DNA of 64,000 nt from Rhizobium sp. BK399 (GCF_014194695.1 NZ_JACIAH010000007.1:1-64000); one strand, 5' to 3'. Shown: positions 1-10,364, counted from the first letter of the stretch. The notes: generated from the letters alone by a model not told the origin. Translations and numbers: made by a program.

Positions 1-69
1 GCCAATCTCAAAGAAATCTCTAGAGCGAAGGACTTCGTCGCCAGCAGCGCCGCCGCCCTCGTTCAGTGA
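1..69 (+). CDS. C-terminal fragment of an unidentified protein
   Basis: Frame 1 is open from the window edge to a TGA at 67-69 and gives 22 residues ending AAALVQ. The composition (Ala, Lys, Ser, helical) suits the end of a real protein, but too little is present to name it. A phasin-like helical protein is one possibility, and that is a guess. The rest of the gene lies outside the window. About 340 bases without a convincing gene follow; a minus-strand open frame there has no ribosome-binding site or recognisable domain. Confidence 0.35.
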   Translation, partial: ANLKEISRAKDFVASSAAALVQ

Positions 70-406
70 GTGGGCTTATAGATCCTACCCCTTTTCTAAG
101 TCAACAGCCGTTTTCAAAAAAAGCGAGATTTCTTGCATCGTATTGAATTCTAAGCCGGATTTTCGGAGGCCGGGTTTTCTGCCCTCTGAATGCGCCGATA
201 GCCGGGTCATTTTTACAGAAATAGCAGCGCGGGACGCGATGACGAGGTCCTTCGCCCTCACATCTTCACAATCGGATGATCTCAAGGGCGAATGATTTGC
301 GTGCGCGCACGCGGCCCATTTGACTTCCATTATTAAACTATGCACTTTTCGGCGCCAGTCAGACCTGCCCGAAGAAGCCTACCGAAAGGACGCGGATCCA
401 CCTGCC

Positions 407-2350
407 ATGATGACGGAGAAGATGATGATCCGCTCGTTCGGCAACGAGCCGCCGCTTCTCGCCGATGGCAGACGTGCGCCCGACCGCCGCGAAGTTTCAC
501 TACGTTGGCTTTCGGGTACGTTCCTCACCGGCATCACCTCAAGCGTGCTGATGGGTGTCGCGCTGTTTGCGGCACTCGACGGGCGCCAGCAGCTGGCGAT
601 CCCCGCGGAAGCCTACGCCACGATCAATGCCGACGCCCATGTGGACGATACAGATGTGACGCGCGGCGGTCGGCTGATTGCGTCCGCGATCGCCGCCAAG
701 CCGTCGGACCGCAAAATCATGGAGGTCTCCACCGTCGTCCATGAGGGCGACAAGGAGGTCGTCCGTCGCCAGCCTTTCGCGCGCGTGAAGATGACGCTTG
801 CCGCCAACCACGTGGCGACCGAGGATTATCCAAGCTTCAATCCACTGACGATCTTCGCGGCAGACGAGCCTGACGCACAGCCGGCTGTTCGCACCGGGCA
901 GATCTACGGCTCCGATGTCGAGTCAGAGGTCAGCTTGAAGACCGTGGCTTATCCGACGACGAAATCCGATCTTCAGGTTGCAGCCGGCCTGACCCTCGAT
1001 GAGATCGAGGAGAACGTCCGCTCCAACGGTTCGGTCCTGACCGACGGTGCGGCTCAGGTGGCAGCCCTTTACTATGTTGATCCGCGCCGTTTCTCCAATG
1101 ATGACAACGACGTCGATCTGGCGACCGGCCTGACAGCGCGCGTTCTCGAACAGAACATGACGGTCTCGGCGCCGGAATCGATCACGCCGCAGACGGAAGA
1201 GTTCGCCGACGACATCATTCCGGTGCGTCAGGATACGTCGATCACCAAGGCCATGGCGGATTCGGGCTACCCCGAGCCACAGGCCAAGGGTGTCTCCGGC
1301 TATTTGTCGCCGCTAATCGGATCCGACGAACTGTCCAAGGGGGACGTGCTGCGCATCGGCATCTTGCAGAGGGGCGAACAGGCGAAAATCATCCGTGTCA
1401 GCGTCTATCGCGGCACCCGTCATCTCGTCACCGTGGCACTCGACGATCACGATCGCTTTGTTGCCGGCCGCGAACCGCCGCAGATCGACGCGGTCACCAC
1501 CGCCTTCGACGACAGCTCGACATCGATCCCGTCTAACCAGAACCTGCCGCGCGTATATGACGGGATCTATCGTGCCGCACTCTCCTACGGCATGACGAAG
1601 GACATGACCGCGCTGATCATCAAGCTGCTGGCGAGCAGCGTCGATTTTCAGGCGGAGCTGCGCCCGACCGATACGTTGGAAGCTTTCTTCTCGGTCGCCG
1701 ATTCCAGCGGCCAGGCAACGGAAGATTCCGAGCTTCTTTATGTGAACGCTCGCTTCGGCGACACGCAGACCAGCTTCTACCGCTTCCAGGATCCGGAAGA
1801 CGGTTCGATCGACTACTTCGATCAGGACGGCAAGAGCATTCGGCAGTTTTTGCTGCGCAATCCGGTCCCGAACGGCATATTCAAGTCCGGCTTCGGCATG
1901 CGACGGCATCCGATCCTGGGCTTCGCACGCATGCATACGGGCGTCGATTGGGCCGCCCCGCGCGGCACGGCGATTATCGCTGTCGGTAATGGCACCGTAG
2001 AGAAGGCCGGCTGGGATTCCGGCGGCTATGGCAACCAGACGATCGTTCGCCACGCCAACGGCTATGAATCCTCCTACAATCACCAGAGCGCGATCGCCAA
2101 GGGCGTCGTTCCCGGCGCCAAGGTTCGCCAGGGCCAAGTGATCGGCTGGGTTGGAACGACCGGTGAATCCACCGGCCCGCATCTGCACTACGAAATGATC
2201 GTCAACGGCACCAAGGTCGATCCGTTGCGCGTGCGCTTGCCGGGCGGCAAGTCGTTGAAGGGCGGGGCGCTGGCAAAGTTCGAGGACGAGCGGAAGCGCA
2301 TCGATGCGCTCCTTGGCAACCAGCCGCCGCCGCAGGTAGCAAGCAAATAA
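407..2350 (+). CDS. Membrane-anchored M23 family metallopeptidase
   Basis: About 647 residues. A short basic cytoplasmic head is followed by one membrane segment (about residues 34-57) and a long periplasmic part. The C-terminal third is a LytM/peptidase M23 domain: an HPILG...HTGVD stretch near residue 497 supplies the first zinc ligands and HLHYE near residue 590 the last. M23 enzymes cut peptide crosslinks in peptidoglycan or activate amidases, so a role in cell-wall remodelling is inferred. The open frame begins at a TTG at 320. ATG 407, 410, 422 and 425 are all possible starts; the last two follow a GGAG at 415-418, so the true start may be slightly downstream. It converges on clpB and shares its terminator. 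Confidence 0.85.
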   Translation: MMTEKMMIRSFGNEPPLLADGRRAPDRREVSLRWLSGTFLTGITSSVLMGVALFAALDGRQQLAIPAEAYATINADAHVDDTDVTRGGRLIASAIAAKPSDRKIMEVSTVVHEGDKEVVRRQPFARVKMTLAANHVATEDYPSFNPLTIFAADEPDAQPAVRTGQIYGSDVESEVSLKTVAYPTTKSDLQVAAGLTLDEIEENVRSNGSVLTDGAAQVAALYYVDPRRFSNDDNDVDLATGLTARVLEQNMTVSAPESITPQTEEFADDIIPVRQDTSITKAMADSGYPEPQAKGVSGYLSPLIGSDELSKGDVLRIGILQRGEQAKIIRVSVYRGTRHLVTVALDDHDRFVAGREPPQIDAVTTAFDDSSTSIPSNQNLPRVYDGIYRAALSYGMTKDMTALIIKLLASSVDFQAELRPTDTLEAFFSVADSSGQATEDSELLYVNARFGDTQTSFYRFQDPEDGSIDYFDQDGKSIRQFLLRNPVPNGIFKSGFGMRRHPILGFARMHTGVDWAAPRGTAIIAVGNGTVEKAGWDSGGYGNQTIVRHANGYESSYNHQSAIAKGVVPGAKVRQGQVIGWVGTTGESTGPHLHYEMIVNGTKVDPLRVRLPGGKSLKGGALAKFEDERKRIDALLGNQPPPQVASK

Positions 2351-2359
2351 CATCCCACA

Positions 2360-2385
2360 AAAATGGCGGCCGAGGCCGCCATTTT
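2360..2385. terminator. Bidirectional intrinsic terminator between M23 peptidase and clpB
   Basis: An 11-bp perfect stem, AAAATGGCGGC (2360-2370) and GCCGCCATTTT (2375-2385), encloses the 4-base loop CGAG. The A tract on one side and T tract on the other let it work in both directions, which suits its place between two convergent stop codons. Confidence 0.85.
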
Positions 2386-2404
2386 CCTTCCTGGTATCCA
2401 GAGC

Positions 2405-5008
2405 TTACGCCGCTTCGTTGACCGCGGAATTCCGCGTGCGGAACAATAGCCGGTCGGTGCCGCTGGTGATCTTCACCGTGGAGCCGTCAGGCACCTGGCC
2501 CGAGAGGATCTGTTCGGCGAGCGGATCCTGAACGTACTTCTGGATTACCCGCTTCAGCGGACGTGCGCCATAAACAGGGTCGTAACCCTTGTTGGCGAGC
2601 CAGTTGCGAGCATCGTCGTCGAGTTCGAGCGTGATCTTGCGCTCGGCAAGCAGGGCCACCAGCCGCTTCAACTGGATATCGACGATCGCGCCCATTTCCT
2701 CGCGCTTCAGGCGGTGGAACAGGATGATCTCATCGATACGGTTCAGGAATTCCGGCCGGAAATGACCGCGCACCACATCCATCACCTGTTCACGAACCGC
2801 TTCGCTGTCGTCCCCGTCCTTCAGCTGGGTCAGATACTCGGCACCGAGGTTCGACGTCATGATGATCATCGTGTTGCGGAAATCGACCGTCCGGCCCTGG
2901 CCATCGGTCAGACGACCATCGTCCAGAACCTGCAGCAGGATGTTGAAGACATCGGGATGCGCCTTCTCGATCTCGTCGAACAAGACAACCTGATACGGCC
3001 TCCGGCGAACGGCTTCCGTCAGCGCGCCGCCTTCATCGTAACCGACATAGCCGGGAGGCGCACCGATGAGCCGGGCCACGGAGTGCTTCTCCATGTACTC
3101 GGACATATCCATGCGCACCATCGCCGTTTCGTCGTCGAAGAGGAAGCGGGCAAGCGCCTTGGTCAGCTCCGTCTTGCCGACGCCGGTCGGACCGAGGAAG
3201 ATGAACGAGCCGATCGGCCGGTTCGGATCCTGCAGACCGGCGCGCGCACGGCGCACGGCACGCGAAACGGCCTGAACCGCATCGCCTTGGCCGATCACCG
3301 ATTTCGCCAGCTCGTCTTCCATCCTGAGCAACTTGTCGCGTTCGCCTTCCAGCATCTTGTCGACGGGGATACCTGTCCAGCGGGAAACGACATGCGCGAT
3401 GTTGTCGGGGGTCACGACCTCCTGCACCATGGCGCTGCGATCGCTGTCCTGCTGTTCGGCTTCGCCAAGCTTCTTTTCCAGGTCCGGAATAACGCCGTAG
3501 GTGAGTTCGCCGGCGCGCTGGAACTCGCCCTTGCGCTGGGCGATCGCCAGATCGTTGCGGGCTTCGTCCAACTGCTTCTTCAGGTCGGCTGCCAGGCCAA
3601 GCTTCTGCTTTTCCGCCTGCCAGCGGGCCGTCAGCGCATCGGCTTCTTCCTCGAGACCGGTCAGCTCTGTTTCAAGCCGCACCAGCCGGTCGGCAGACGC
3701 CGTATCGGTTTCCTTCTTCAGCGCTTCGCGCTCGATTTTCAGCTGCATGATGCGGCGATCGAGTTCGTCCAGCTCCTCGGGCTTGGAATCCACCTGCATG
3801 CGCAACCGCGCAGCGGCTTCATCCATCAGGTCGATCGCCTTGTCGGGCAAGAAGCGGTCGGTAATATAGCGGTTGGAAAGCGTCGCAGCCGCAACGAGGG
3901 CCGAATCCGAGATCCGGACCTTGTGATGCTGTTCGTATTTTTCCTTGAGACCGCGCAGAATCGAGATCGTGTCCTCGACCGTCGGCTCCTCGACCATGAC
4001 AGGCTGGAAGCGGCGGGCAAGAGCCGGATCTTTTTCGACATGCTTGCGGTATTCGTCGAGCGTGGTCGCACCGACGCAATGCAACTCGCCGCGGGCAAGC
4101 GCTGGCTTCAGGAGGTTGGAGGCGTCCATCGCCCCATCCGCCTTGCCGGCGCCGACAAGTGTGTGCATTTCGTCGATGAAGAGGATGATCTCGCCGTTTT
4201 CGGCCTGCACCTCATTCAGGACTGCCTTCAGACGCTCCTCGAACTCGCCGCGATATTTGGCGCCAGCAATCAGTGCGCCCATATCGAGCGCCATCAGCTT
4301 CTTGTCCTTGAGAGACTCGGGCACGTCGCCGTTGACGATGCGCAGCGCAAGGCCTTCGACGATGGCGGTCTTGCCGACGCCCGGCTCGCCGATCAGCACC
4401 GGATTGTTCTTCGTGCGGCGCGACAGAACCTGGATCGTGCGGCGGATTTCGTCGTCACGGCCGATGACGGGATCGAGTTTGCCTTCGCGGGCTTCGCTGG
4501 TCAGATCGCGAGCATACTTCTTCAGCGAATCGAAGCCCTGTTCGGCATTCGAGCTGTCGGCAGTACGGCCCTTGCGGATCTCGTTGATGACCTGATTGAG
4601 CGCAAGCGCAGTCACCCCGGCGTTCTTCAACGTCGTGGATGTCGAGGCCGAAGTCTCGATCGCCAGAGCCTGCAACAGGCGCTCGACGGTGACGAAACTG
4701 TCGCCGGCTTTCTTCGATGCCTCTTCGGCGGTCGAAAGAACCTTGGCAAGCGGCTGCGCAAGATAGATCTGCCCGTTGCCGCCGGAGACTTTCGGCAGCT
4801 TGGCAAGTGCGGCGTCGTTGGCAAGGCGCGCGGCCTTGGGATCACCGCCGGCGCGCTCGATGAGCGACGCTGCCATGCCCTGATCGTCGTCGAGCAGGAC
4901 TTTCAGGACGTGTTCGGGGGTGAATTGCTGGTGCCCCTGCGCAAGCGCATAGGTCTGGGCGGACTGAATAAAACCGCGCACCCGCTCGGAGTATTTTTCG
5001 ATATTCAT
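2405..5008 (-). CDS. clpB: ATP-dependent disaggregase ClpB
   Basis: 867 residues, the usual length. ClpB is a hexameric AAA+ chaperone that works with DnaK to pull proteins out of aggregates after heat stress. Domain order: Clp N-terminal repeat domain (about 1-145), first AAA+ with Walker A GEPGVGKT (207-214) and FIDEMH, a long coiled middle domain (about 400-530) that identifies ClpB rather than ClpA or ClpC, second AAA+ with GPTGVGKT (about 605), and the D2 C-terminal domain. The ATG has a strong GGAGG about six bases upstream. Upstream DNA to the sulfatase is about 330 bases. I could not find a well-spaced sigma-32 promoter or a CIRCE element there. Confidence 0.98.
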   Translation of the reverse strand: MNIEKYSERVRGFIQSAQTYALAQGHQQFTPEHVLKVLLDDDQGMAASLIERAGGDPKAARLANDAALAKLPKVSGGNGQIYLAQPLAKVLSTAEEASKKAGDSFVTVERLLQALAIETSASTSTTLKNAGVTALALNQVINEIRKGRTADSSNAEQGFDSLKKYARDLTSEAREGKLDPVIGRDDEIRRTIQVLSRRTKNNPVLIGEPGVGKTAIVEGLALRIVNGDVPESLKDKKLMALDMGALIAGAKYRGEFEERLKAVLNEVQAENGEIILFIDEMHTLVGAGKADGAMDASNLLKPALARGELHCVGATTLDEYRKHVEKDPALARRFQPVMVEEPTVEDTISILRGLKEKYEQHHKVRISDSALVAAATLSNRYITDRFLPDKAIDLMDEAAARLRMQVDSKPEELDELDRRIMQLKIEREALKKETDTASADRLVRLETELTGLEEEADALTARWQAEKQKLGLAADLKKQLDEARNDLAIAQRKGEFQRAGELTYGVIPDLEKKLGEAEQQDSDRSAMVQEVVTPDNIAHVVSRWTGIPVDKMLEGERDKLLRMEDELAKSVIGQGDAVQAVSRAVRRARAGLQDPNRPIGSFIFLGPTGVGKTELTKALARFLFDDETAMVRMDMSEYMEKHSVARLIGAPPGYVGYDEGGALTEAVRRRPYQVVLFDEIEKAHPDVFNILLQVLDDGRLTDGQGRTVDFRNTMIIMTSNLGAEYLTQLKDGDDSEAVREQVMDVVRGHFRPEFLNRIDEIILFHRLKREEMGAIVDIQLKRLVALLAERKITLELDDDARNWLANKGYDPVYGARPLKRVIQKYVQDPLAEQILSGQVPDGSTVKITSGTDRLLFRTRNSAVNEAA

Positions 5009-5295
5009 ACTGTACCTCCATAAATCGCCCTGCCCTCATAAGGCACAGGCCGATGACTGAGATTGAGCTCCCTCAAACGGCAAGCCCATCGTTCGGCCGC
5101 GTTTGGGATTTGCGGCTGACGAACCTGGGCTGGATATGGTGGAGGATTTCAAAAGTTTAAAGAGGCGATGACGCGAAAAACGCGCCGCCGTGCGACCGAG
5201 GGGGAGTAGCGTCGAAGCCTCTGCAGAATCCAAGTACGTTGTGGTAACAGGGCCGACAGTTTACGCTGTGATTTACGCATCCATCACTGGAAAAC

Positions 5296-5329
5296 GCCCG
5301 CGCCGCATGTGTTCAACACCGGCGCGGGC
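5296..5329 (-). terminator. Probable terminator after the sulfatase
   Basis: GCCCGCGCC (5296-5304) and GGCGCGGGC (5321-5329) are perfect inverted repeats. The loop contains a second small repeat (GTGTT/AACAC). Read on the minus strand the hairpin is followed by GTTTT. It lies just past the sulfatase stop, so it probably ends that transcript before clpB. Confidence 0.65.
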
Positions 5330-5342
5330 TAATAGCTCCCCG

Positions 5343-6995
5343 TTATTGCGGGGCGAGCCGCTCAAGATCATTCAGCCGTTTCAGTGCGGCCTGCTGCCGA
5401 AGCAAGGCGTAGTTGATGCCACTTGCATTCAGTGAGCTGCCTTCCTGATACGGAAACTGGGTAAAATCTGAGAAGAAGTCCTTGATCTTGGCTTGCACGG
5501 GAACGAGCAGCCACATGTTGCGGGCAAGGAACTCGATGGCCCCGCCCCCCTCCTTCATGCCGCGTTCGTAGGGATCCATGCGCAGGTTTGCGATGTTGGC
5601 CCAGGCCGGTATTTCACGCGTCGCCGTGGCGATGTTTCCTTCGCTGTTGATTGCAAAGCTGAGCTTCCAGTCGTTCCAGCGAATGGCGTTGAGATTGCCG
5701 CCCTGGTCAAAATAATACACTGCGTCACGTGGGCCCGTTGGAACTTCGCCCTTTAGCAATGGTCCTAGATCATAACCATCCAGGTGCACCTTGAAGTCCT
5801 TGGTGCCGGCTTTGAAGCCCGCCTTCATCTGCTCCTTGACGTCTGGTATTCCGGCAACGCTTGCAAAAGTCGGCATCCAGTCCATCAACGTGACGATCTC
5901 GTTGACCTCGGTTCCGGGCTTAACGACACCCGGCCACCGAACCATCATCGGGATGCGGAAGCCACCCTCCCATGTTGTGCCCTTTTCACCGTGGAACATC
6001 GTCATTGCGCCATCTGGCCACAGAGCGAGTTCCGCGCCGTTGTCGGTGGTGTAGAGGACGATGGTGTTCTCGGCGATCCCCAGCTGATCCAACTGGTCGA
6101 GAAGCTGGCCGACGTGACCGTCGTGTTCCACCATGCCATCGGCATGGATGCCCTTCCCGGTCTTGCCAAGCGAGTCAGCCTTCAGGTGCGTGAAGACGTG
6201 CATGCGTGTCGAGTTGAACCAGCAGAAGAATGGTTTATCCGCCTTGGCTTGGCGGTCGATAAAATTCTTGGCGGCAGCCAGGAACTCCTCGTCGATCGTT
6301 TCCATGCGCTTGGTGTTGAGCTCACCAGTATCCTCGATCTTCCCATCCGCGCTCGACTTGATCACGCCACGAGGCCCGAACTGCCGGCGGAACGCCGGAT
6401 CCTTCGGGTAGAAGTAACCCTCCGGCTCTTCCTCGGCGTTGAGGTGGTAGAGATTGCCGAAGAACTCATCGAAGCCATGCTTGGTCGGCAGGTGTTGGTC
6501 CTGGTCGCCAAGGTGGTTCTTGCCGAACTGGCCGGTCGCATAGCCCTGCGTCTTCAACACATCGGCGATGGTCGGCATCCAATCCTGGATACCATGCGGA
6601 TCCCCCGGCATGCCGATCGTCAGCAAGCCGGTACGAAATGGCTCCTGCCCGAGAATGAAAGAAGCGCGGCCGGCGGTGCAGCTCTGCTGGCCATAGGAGT
6701 CGGTAAAGATGGCTCCCTCCCTGGCGATGCGGTCGATATTGGGCGTGCGGTAGCCCATCAGCCCCATCGTGTAGGCACTGATCTGCGGGATGCCGATGTC
6801 ATCGCCGAAGATGACCAGGATGTTCGGCTTCTTGCCGGCTGGCGCAGCGGTCTGTGCCTGGGCTGCGGCGGAACTCGCCATACTGGCGACCGCGACGGCC
6901 CCAGCAGCAAGGGCGGTCGACCCTATCAGCAGGTTGCGGCGGGTAAGGTTGCTGGTGTCGGAGGAGGTTGCTCGTACGTCGTCGTCGCAGGCCAT
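5343..6995 (-). CDS. Tat-exported sulfatase (arylsulfatase family)
   Basis: 550 residues. The N-terminus has a twin-arginine signal (TRRNLLIG near residue 18, then an Ala-rich stretch), so export through Tat is expected. The sulfatase core starts at NILVIFGDD (metal-binding Asp pair). CTAGR at 106-110 matches the C-x-P/A-x-R core whose Cys is converted to formylglycine, the catalytic nucleophile. Substrate cannot be told from sequence; sulfate esters of sugars or aromatics are typical. The ATG follows GGGAG at a spacing of about nine bases. It stands alone between clpB and the DUF4167 gene and has its own palindrome and terminator, so it looks like a separately regulated accessory gene. No formylglycine-generating enzyme is in the window. 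Confidence 0.88.
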   Translation of the reverse strand: MACDDDVRATSSDTSNLTRRNLLIGSTALAAGAVAVASMASSAAAQAQTAAPAGKKPNILVIFGDDIGIPQISAYTMGLMGYRTPNIDRIAREGAIFTDSYGQQSCTAGRASFILGQEPFRTGLLTIGMPGDPHGIQDWMPTIADVLKTQGYATGQFGKNHLGDQDQHLPTKHGFDEFFGNLYHLNAEEEPEGYFYPKDPAFRRQFGPRGVIKSSADGKIEDTGELNTKRMETIDEEFLAAAKNFIDRQAKADKPFFCWFNSTRMHVFTHLKADSLGKTGKGIHADGMVEHDGHVGQLLDQLDQLGIAENTIVLYTTDNGAELALWPDGAMTMFHGEKGTTWEGGFRIPMMVRWPGVVKPGTEVNEIVTLMDWMPTFASVAGIPDVKEQMKAGFKAGTKDFKVHLDGYDLGPLLKGEVPTGPRDAVYYFDQGGNLNAIRWNDWKLSFAINSEGNIATATREIPAWANIANLRMDPYERGMKEGGGAIEFLARNMWLLVPVQAKIKDFFSDFTQFPYQEGSSLNASGINYALLRQQAALKRLNDLERLAPQ

Positions 6996-7011
6996 GTCGC
7001 GTGTCTCCCGT

Positions 7012-7027
7012 CAAACGTGAACGTTTG
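7012..7027. promoter_or_regulatory. Palindrome upstream of the sulfatase (putative operator)
   Basis: CAAACGTGAACGTTTG has perfect 7-bp arms around a 2-base centre. It sits about 17 bases before the sulfatase start, next to its ribosome-binding site, so a bound protein could block transcription or elongation. The 10-base core ACGTGAACGT recurs at the etfB promoter (56408-56423). No regulator gene is adjacent. Confidence 0.45.
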
Positions 7028-7172
7028 CAATGTTGTCTGGTGATGAGATGCATTGGCGCTCTCAACTCAGACACAGCCACGGCGAAGGCGTAAGTACGTT
7101 ACAGTAAATACGCCGCACTTTAACGTTCGGCCGAGCCCGGATTGGGAGGGCGAGCCGAATCCCAAATGCAAA

Positions 7173-7197
7173 AAAGGCCGCTCCGAAGAGCGACCTT
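7173..7197 (-). terminator. Terminator after the DUF4167 gene
   Basis: Read on the minus strand, AAAGGTCGCTC, the loop TTCG and GAGCGGCCTTT form a stem with one mismatch followed by a run of T. It lies just beyond the stop at 7231. Confidence 0.8.
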
Positions 7198-7230
7198 TCT
7201 ACACAAGTACGGAACGCTGAAACGATCCGG

Positions 7231-8031
7231 CTATTCCGAAGCGGCATCGGCCAAAGCCGGGGCGTCGTTGGAACCCGCGTCTTCGCCCTCAGCGGAAGCC
7301 TCACCTTCTGCAGCGCGACGCGGACGGCGCGGACGGCTGCCGGTAGCGCGGCGCCGAGGCTGACGCTCGCGCGGCTGACCTGCAGCACTTTCCTCGTCCA
7401 TCGAGACCTCTGCCGGAATGCCTTCGATCTCCGGCTGCGGACCGCTGCCGTCGTTGACTTCGGGCTGCGGCGCCGCAGCTACGGCTTCAACCGGCGCTGC
7501 AGCTGGTTGCTGTTCCTGGCGCCGCGGCTGGCGTGCCTGGTCGTCATGACGGCGCGGCTGCTCCTCGTGGCGACGCTGCGGCTGCTCGTCCGAACGGCGC
7601 TGCTGATGCTCATGTTGCTGGCGCGGCGGCTGAACGATAACGACATCATCGTTGTCGACACCTTCGATGTCGTCGCCTTCGCGCTCCGTGCCTTCACTAA
7701 AGTCGTTGCGATCGTCGCGCTGGAAGCGTTCCTGCATCTGCGCCTGTGCGGCAGCAATGATGCGGTTGTAATGCTCAGCGTGCTGCAGGTAGTTTTCGGC
7801 GATAACACGGTCGCCCGAACTCTGCGCGTCGCGAGCGAGCTGCGCATACTTTTCGGCGATATGCTGCGCGGTACCACGGATCTTAACGTCTGGGCCGGAG
7901 CTGTCGTATGTCCGCGTCAGCGGATTGCCGCCCTTGCGGTTGAAATTGTTGTTATTGTTATTTCCACCACCGCCGCCGCCGTTGTTATTGCCACGCCCGC
8001 GACCGCGCTTGTTCTGCTGTCCTGGCCTCAT
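7231..8031 (-). CDS. DUF4167 domain protein with Asn/Gly-rich head
   Basis: 266 residues. The first 40 are basic and very low in complexity (RGRG, runs of N and G). A conserved segment of about 70 residues follows (ENYLQHAEHYNRII region), which is the DUF4167 signature. The rest is disordered, rich in Gln, Arg, Pro and Glu, with Arg-rich patches such as RRRAT and RRPRR. The RG-rich head and basic tail suggest nucleic-acid binding, but no function is established that I know of. The gene is commonly found next to prmC/prfA in alphaproteobacteria, as here. It is separated from prmC by about 345 bases with no gene that I can see. Confidence 0.85.
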   Translation of the reverse strand: MRPGQQNKRGRGRGNNNGGGGGGNNNNNNFNRKGGNPLTRTYDSSGPDVKIRGTAQHIAEKYAQLARDAQSSGDRVIAENYLQHAEHYNRIIAAAQAQMQERFQRDDRNDFSEGTEREGDDIEGVDNDDVVIVQPPRQQHEHQQRRSDEQPQRRHEEQPRRHDDQARQPRRQEQQPAAAPVEAVAAAPQPEVNDGSGPQPEIEGIPAEVSMDEESAAGQPRERQPRRRATGSRPRRPRRAAEGEASAEGEDAGSNDAPALADAASE

Positions 8032-8375
8032 AGATCGTTCACCTGAATTCTCTGTTTGTTGTGGAGTTATGGCATCAACCGCCGTGGCCGGTTCACCGGC
8101 TCAGAGCCCTTGTGCCGCAAGCATACTGCGCCTTCGCGCCAACCTGCCGCTTGTTCTCAAGTCAGTTTGACTGATTCACGCATTGGGTCGTATTCAACCT
8201 TTGAAGCTCTCGTTTAAAAGAGCGGACCCCCGAGGCCGAGCTAGTATCGAACGGCTCACCGTTCTGTCCCATCTCTCCAACGCGTGGGGTCAACCTATAT
8301 TGCTTCCCGTGGAAATCCAAGCCTTTTCTTCGCAATGACACCAATGTCCTGTTCGATGCTTTAAGTTGTCGCGCA

Positions 8376-9260
8376 TCACTTGAGCGCGAACACAAGCGCC
8401 CGGTCATTCTGGCCGTAATCTTTTACGGATTCCAGAAGCTTGAAGCCTTCAGCCTCGAAAACGTCCGTTACGTCGTTTCGCTGGTCGTAGCCGATCTCAA
8501 GTCCCACGACGCCGTTCGGCTTTATGAACCTTGCCGCATCCTTGGCGATGGTTCTGTAGGCGTCAAGCCCATCCCGACCGCCATCCAGTGCGGCAAGGGG
8601 ATCAAATTTCGTCACTTCGGGAGCGAGAGTGTGAACGACCTTAGAAGCGATATAGGGCGGATTTGAGACAATCGCATGAAACGTGCCGTGGATACTGTCA
8701 AACCAACTGGACTGTATGGCTTCAAAGCGATCCTGCAATCCGTTTCTTTCCGCGTTTGATTTTGCCGTCCTCAACGCGTCGGCCGATATATCGCTGCCGA
8801 CACCTGACGCTTCCGGACACCCGCTCAACAGAGCTAGGCATATCGCCCCGGTTCCGGTTCCCAAGTCAAGGATATGGATACGGCCCTCGGTATTTGCAAG
8901 ATCGTGCAGATATGGAAGCACCGTATCGACGAGAATTTCTGTATCGGGCCTTGGCTCGAGGGTTTCCGCTGACAACGAAAGCGGCAGACCATAGAACTCG
9001 CGTTCGCCGAGAATGCGATGAACCGGCTCATGCGCCAACCGGCGTTCGATCGCTTGCTCGATCAATGTCGCCTGCTCATTGCCCAGGGTCTCGCCACCGC
9101 GCGTCACGATGGCAGTCGTCGAAAGTCCAAGCAGCCCTGCGACAAGGACGCGGGCATCCGCGGCGGCGCTGTCTATTCCGACTTCGGTGAAGCGCCGGCG
9201 AGCTTCAACCAACATTTGGGAAACCGTAGGCTCGGCCTGTTTCCCGCTCATGCCGCTCAT
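8376..9260 (-). CDS. prmC: Peptide chain release factor N5-glutamine methyltransferase
   Basis: 294 residues. PrmC methylates the Gln of the GGQ motif in RF1 and RF2. The sequence shows the N-terminal helical domain, the SAM-binding motif [10 protein letters not shown] (about 131-140) and the catalytic NPPY (200-203). Its ATG overlaps the prfA stop (ATGA), so translation is probably coupled to the factor it modifies. A second in-frame ATG three codons in is possible. Confidence 0.96.
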   Translation of the reverse strand: MSGMSGKQAEPTVSQMLVEARRRFTEVGIDSAAADARVLVAGLLGLSTTAIVTRGGETLGNEQATLIEQAIERRLAHEPVHRILGEREFYGLPLSLSAETLEPRPDTEILVDTVLPYLHDLANTEGRIHILDLGTGTGAICLALLSGCPEASGVGSDISADALRTAKSNAERNGLQDRFEAIQSSWFDSIHGTFHAIVSNPPYIASKVVHTLAPEVTKFDPLAALDGGRDGLDAYRTIAKDAARFIKPNGVVGLEIGYDQRNDVTDVFEAEGFKLLESVKDYGQNDRALVFALK

Positions 9261-10336
9261 TGCTGCTCGCCGAGTTGCGCCAACTGGCTCGCCTGATAGT
9301 CGGCCATCAACGCGTCGACCACCTCGTCGATCTCGCCGACCATCATCCGGTCCAGTTTGTAGAGGGTCAGATTGATGCGGTGATCCGTCACCCGTCCCTG
9401 TGGGAAGTTGTAGGTACGGATGCGTTCGGAACGGTCGCCGGAGCCGACTTGGCTTTTGCGGTCGGCGGAACGCTCGCTGTCGGCGCGCTGGCGCTCGGCA
9501 TCATAAAGGCGCGAGCGCAGAACCTGCATCGCCTTGGCGCGGTTCTGGTGTTGCGACTTCTCGGAGCTGGTGACAACAATGCCGGTCGGCAGGTGGGTGA
9601 TGCGAACGGCTGAGTCCGTAGTGTTGACGTGCTGGCCGCCGGCGCCAGAGGAGCGCATCGTGTCGATGCGGATGTCTTCCGGCCGGATCTCGATGTCGAT
9701 CTCTTCTGCTTCCGGCAAGACCGCGACCGTCGCGGCCGAGGTATGGATACGGCCTCCCGCTTCCGTTTCCGGTACGCGCTGGACGCGGTGGACGCCGGAT
9801 TCGAACTTCAGCTTGGCAAACACGCCCTTGCCGGTGATCGTCGCGATGATTTCCTTGAAGCCACCCGCTTCGCCTTCGCTCGACGACAGGACTTCTACCT
9901 TCCAGCCATGGGCAGCCGCGTAACGCTCATACATCCGGAACAGGTCGCCGGCGAAGAGCGCGGCTTCCGAGCCGCCGGTGCCGGCGCGGATTTCCAAAAT
10001 CGCGCTCTTCTCGTCGGCTGCATCCTTCGGCAGCAACAGGATCTGAATTTCCTGCTCCAGCGCCTCCAGCCGCTCCTTAACTTCGGGCAGCTCCAGTTCA
10101 GCCAGGTCGCGCATTTCGCGGTCCACGGACTTGTCGTTCAGCAAGGTCTCAAGGTCCGCAAGCTCCGCAATCGCCTTCTCGTAGGCGCGAATCTTCGTGA
10201 CGACAGGCTGCAGCTCGGAATACTCGGAGGCGAGCTTGACGTAGACTTCGGCCGAAGGACCGGCCGACATGCGCGCTTCGATCTCGCCGAAACGGCGTTC
10301 CAGCTCGCGCATCTTTTCAACGGGAAGCTTCGCCAC
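9257..10336 (-). CDS. prfA: Peptide chain release factor 1
   Basis: 359 residues. RF1 reads UAA and UAG and triggers peptide release. GGQ (233-235) is the peptidyl-transferase-centre motif. The codon-recognition tripeptide is PET at 189-191, where E. coli RF1 has PAT; this separates it from RF2, which has SPF. The start is a GTG with GGAG upstream. It lies 28 bases after ptsP and overlaps prmC by four bases, so it is part of a ptsP-prfA-prmC run. Confidence 0.97.
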   Translation of the reverse strand: MAKLPVEKMRELERRFGEIEARMSAGPSAEVYVKLASEYSELQPVVTKIRAYEKAIAELADLETLLNDKSVDREMRDLAELELPEVKERLEALEQEIQILLLPKDAADEKSAILEIRAGTGGSEAALFAGDLFRMYERYAAAHGWKVEVLSSSEGEAGGFKEIIATITGKGVFAKLKFESGVHRVQRVPETEAGGRIHTSAATVAVLPEAEEIDIEIRPEDIRIDTMRSSGAGGQHVNTTDSAVRITHLPTGIVVTSSEKSQHQNRAKAMQVLRSRLYDAERQRADSERSADRKSQVGSGDRSERIRTYNFPQGRVTDHRINLTLYKLDRMMVGEIDEVVDALMADYQASQLAQLGEQQ

Positions 10337-10364
10337 CCTTCACTCCGATTCTGCTTGTCTTGAA

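Noticed and set aside
85..345. 86-residue minus-strand frame at the left edge
   Set aside because: No ribosome site, no recognisable domain, and it covers the probable promoter of the M23 gene.
2714..5023. 769-residue plus-strand frame opposite clpB
   Set aside because: It is the antisense of a complete, well-conserved ClpB gene; GC-rich codon bias keeps the opposite frame open.
5009..5200. Sigma-32 promoter upstream of clpB
   Set aside because: A TTTTGAAA is present on the minus strand, but the CCATAT-like -10 is only about seven bases away, too close to be real.
5784..7043. 419-residue plus-strand frame opposite the sulfatase
   Set aside because: Antisense shadow; the sulfatase has active-site motifs, a Tat signal and a ribosome-binding site.
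8162..8407. 81-residue minus-strand frame upstream of the DUF4167 gene
   Set aside because: Overlaps the end of prmC and shows no domain or ribosome site.
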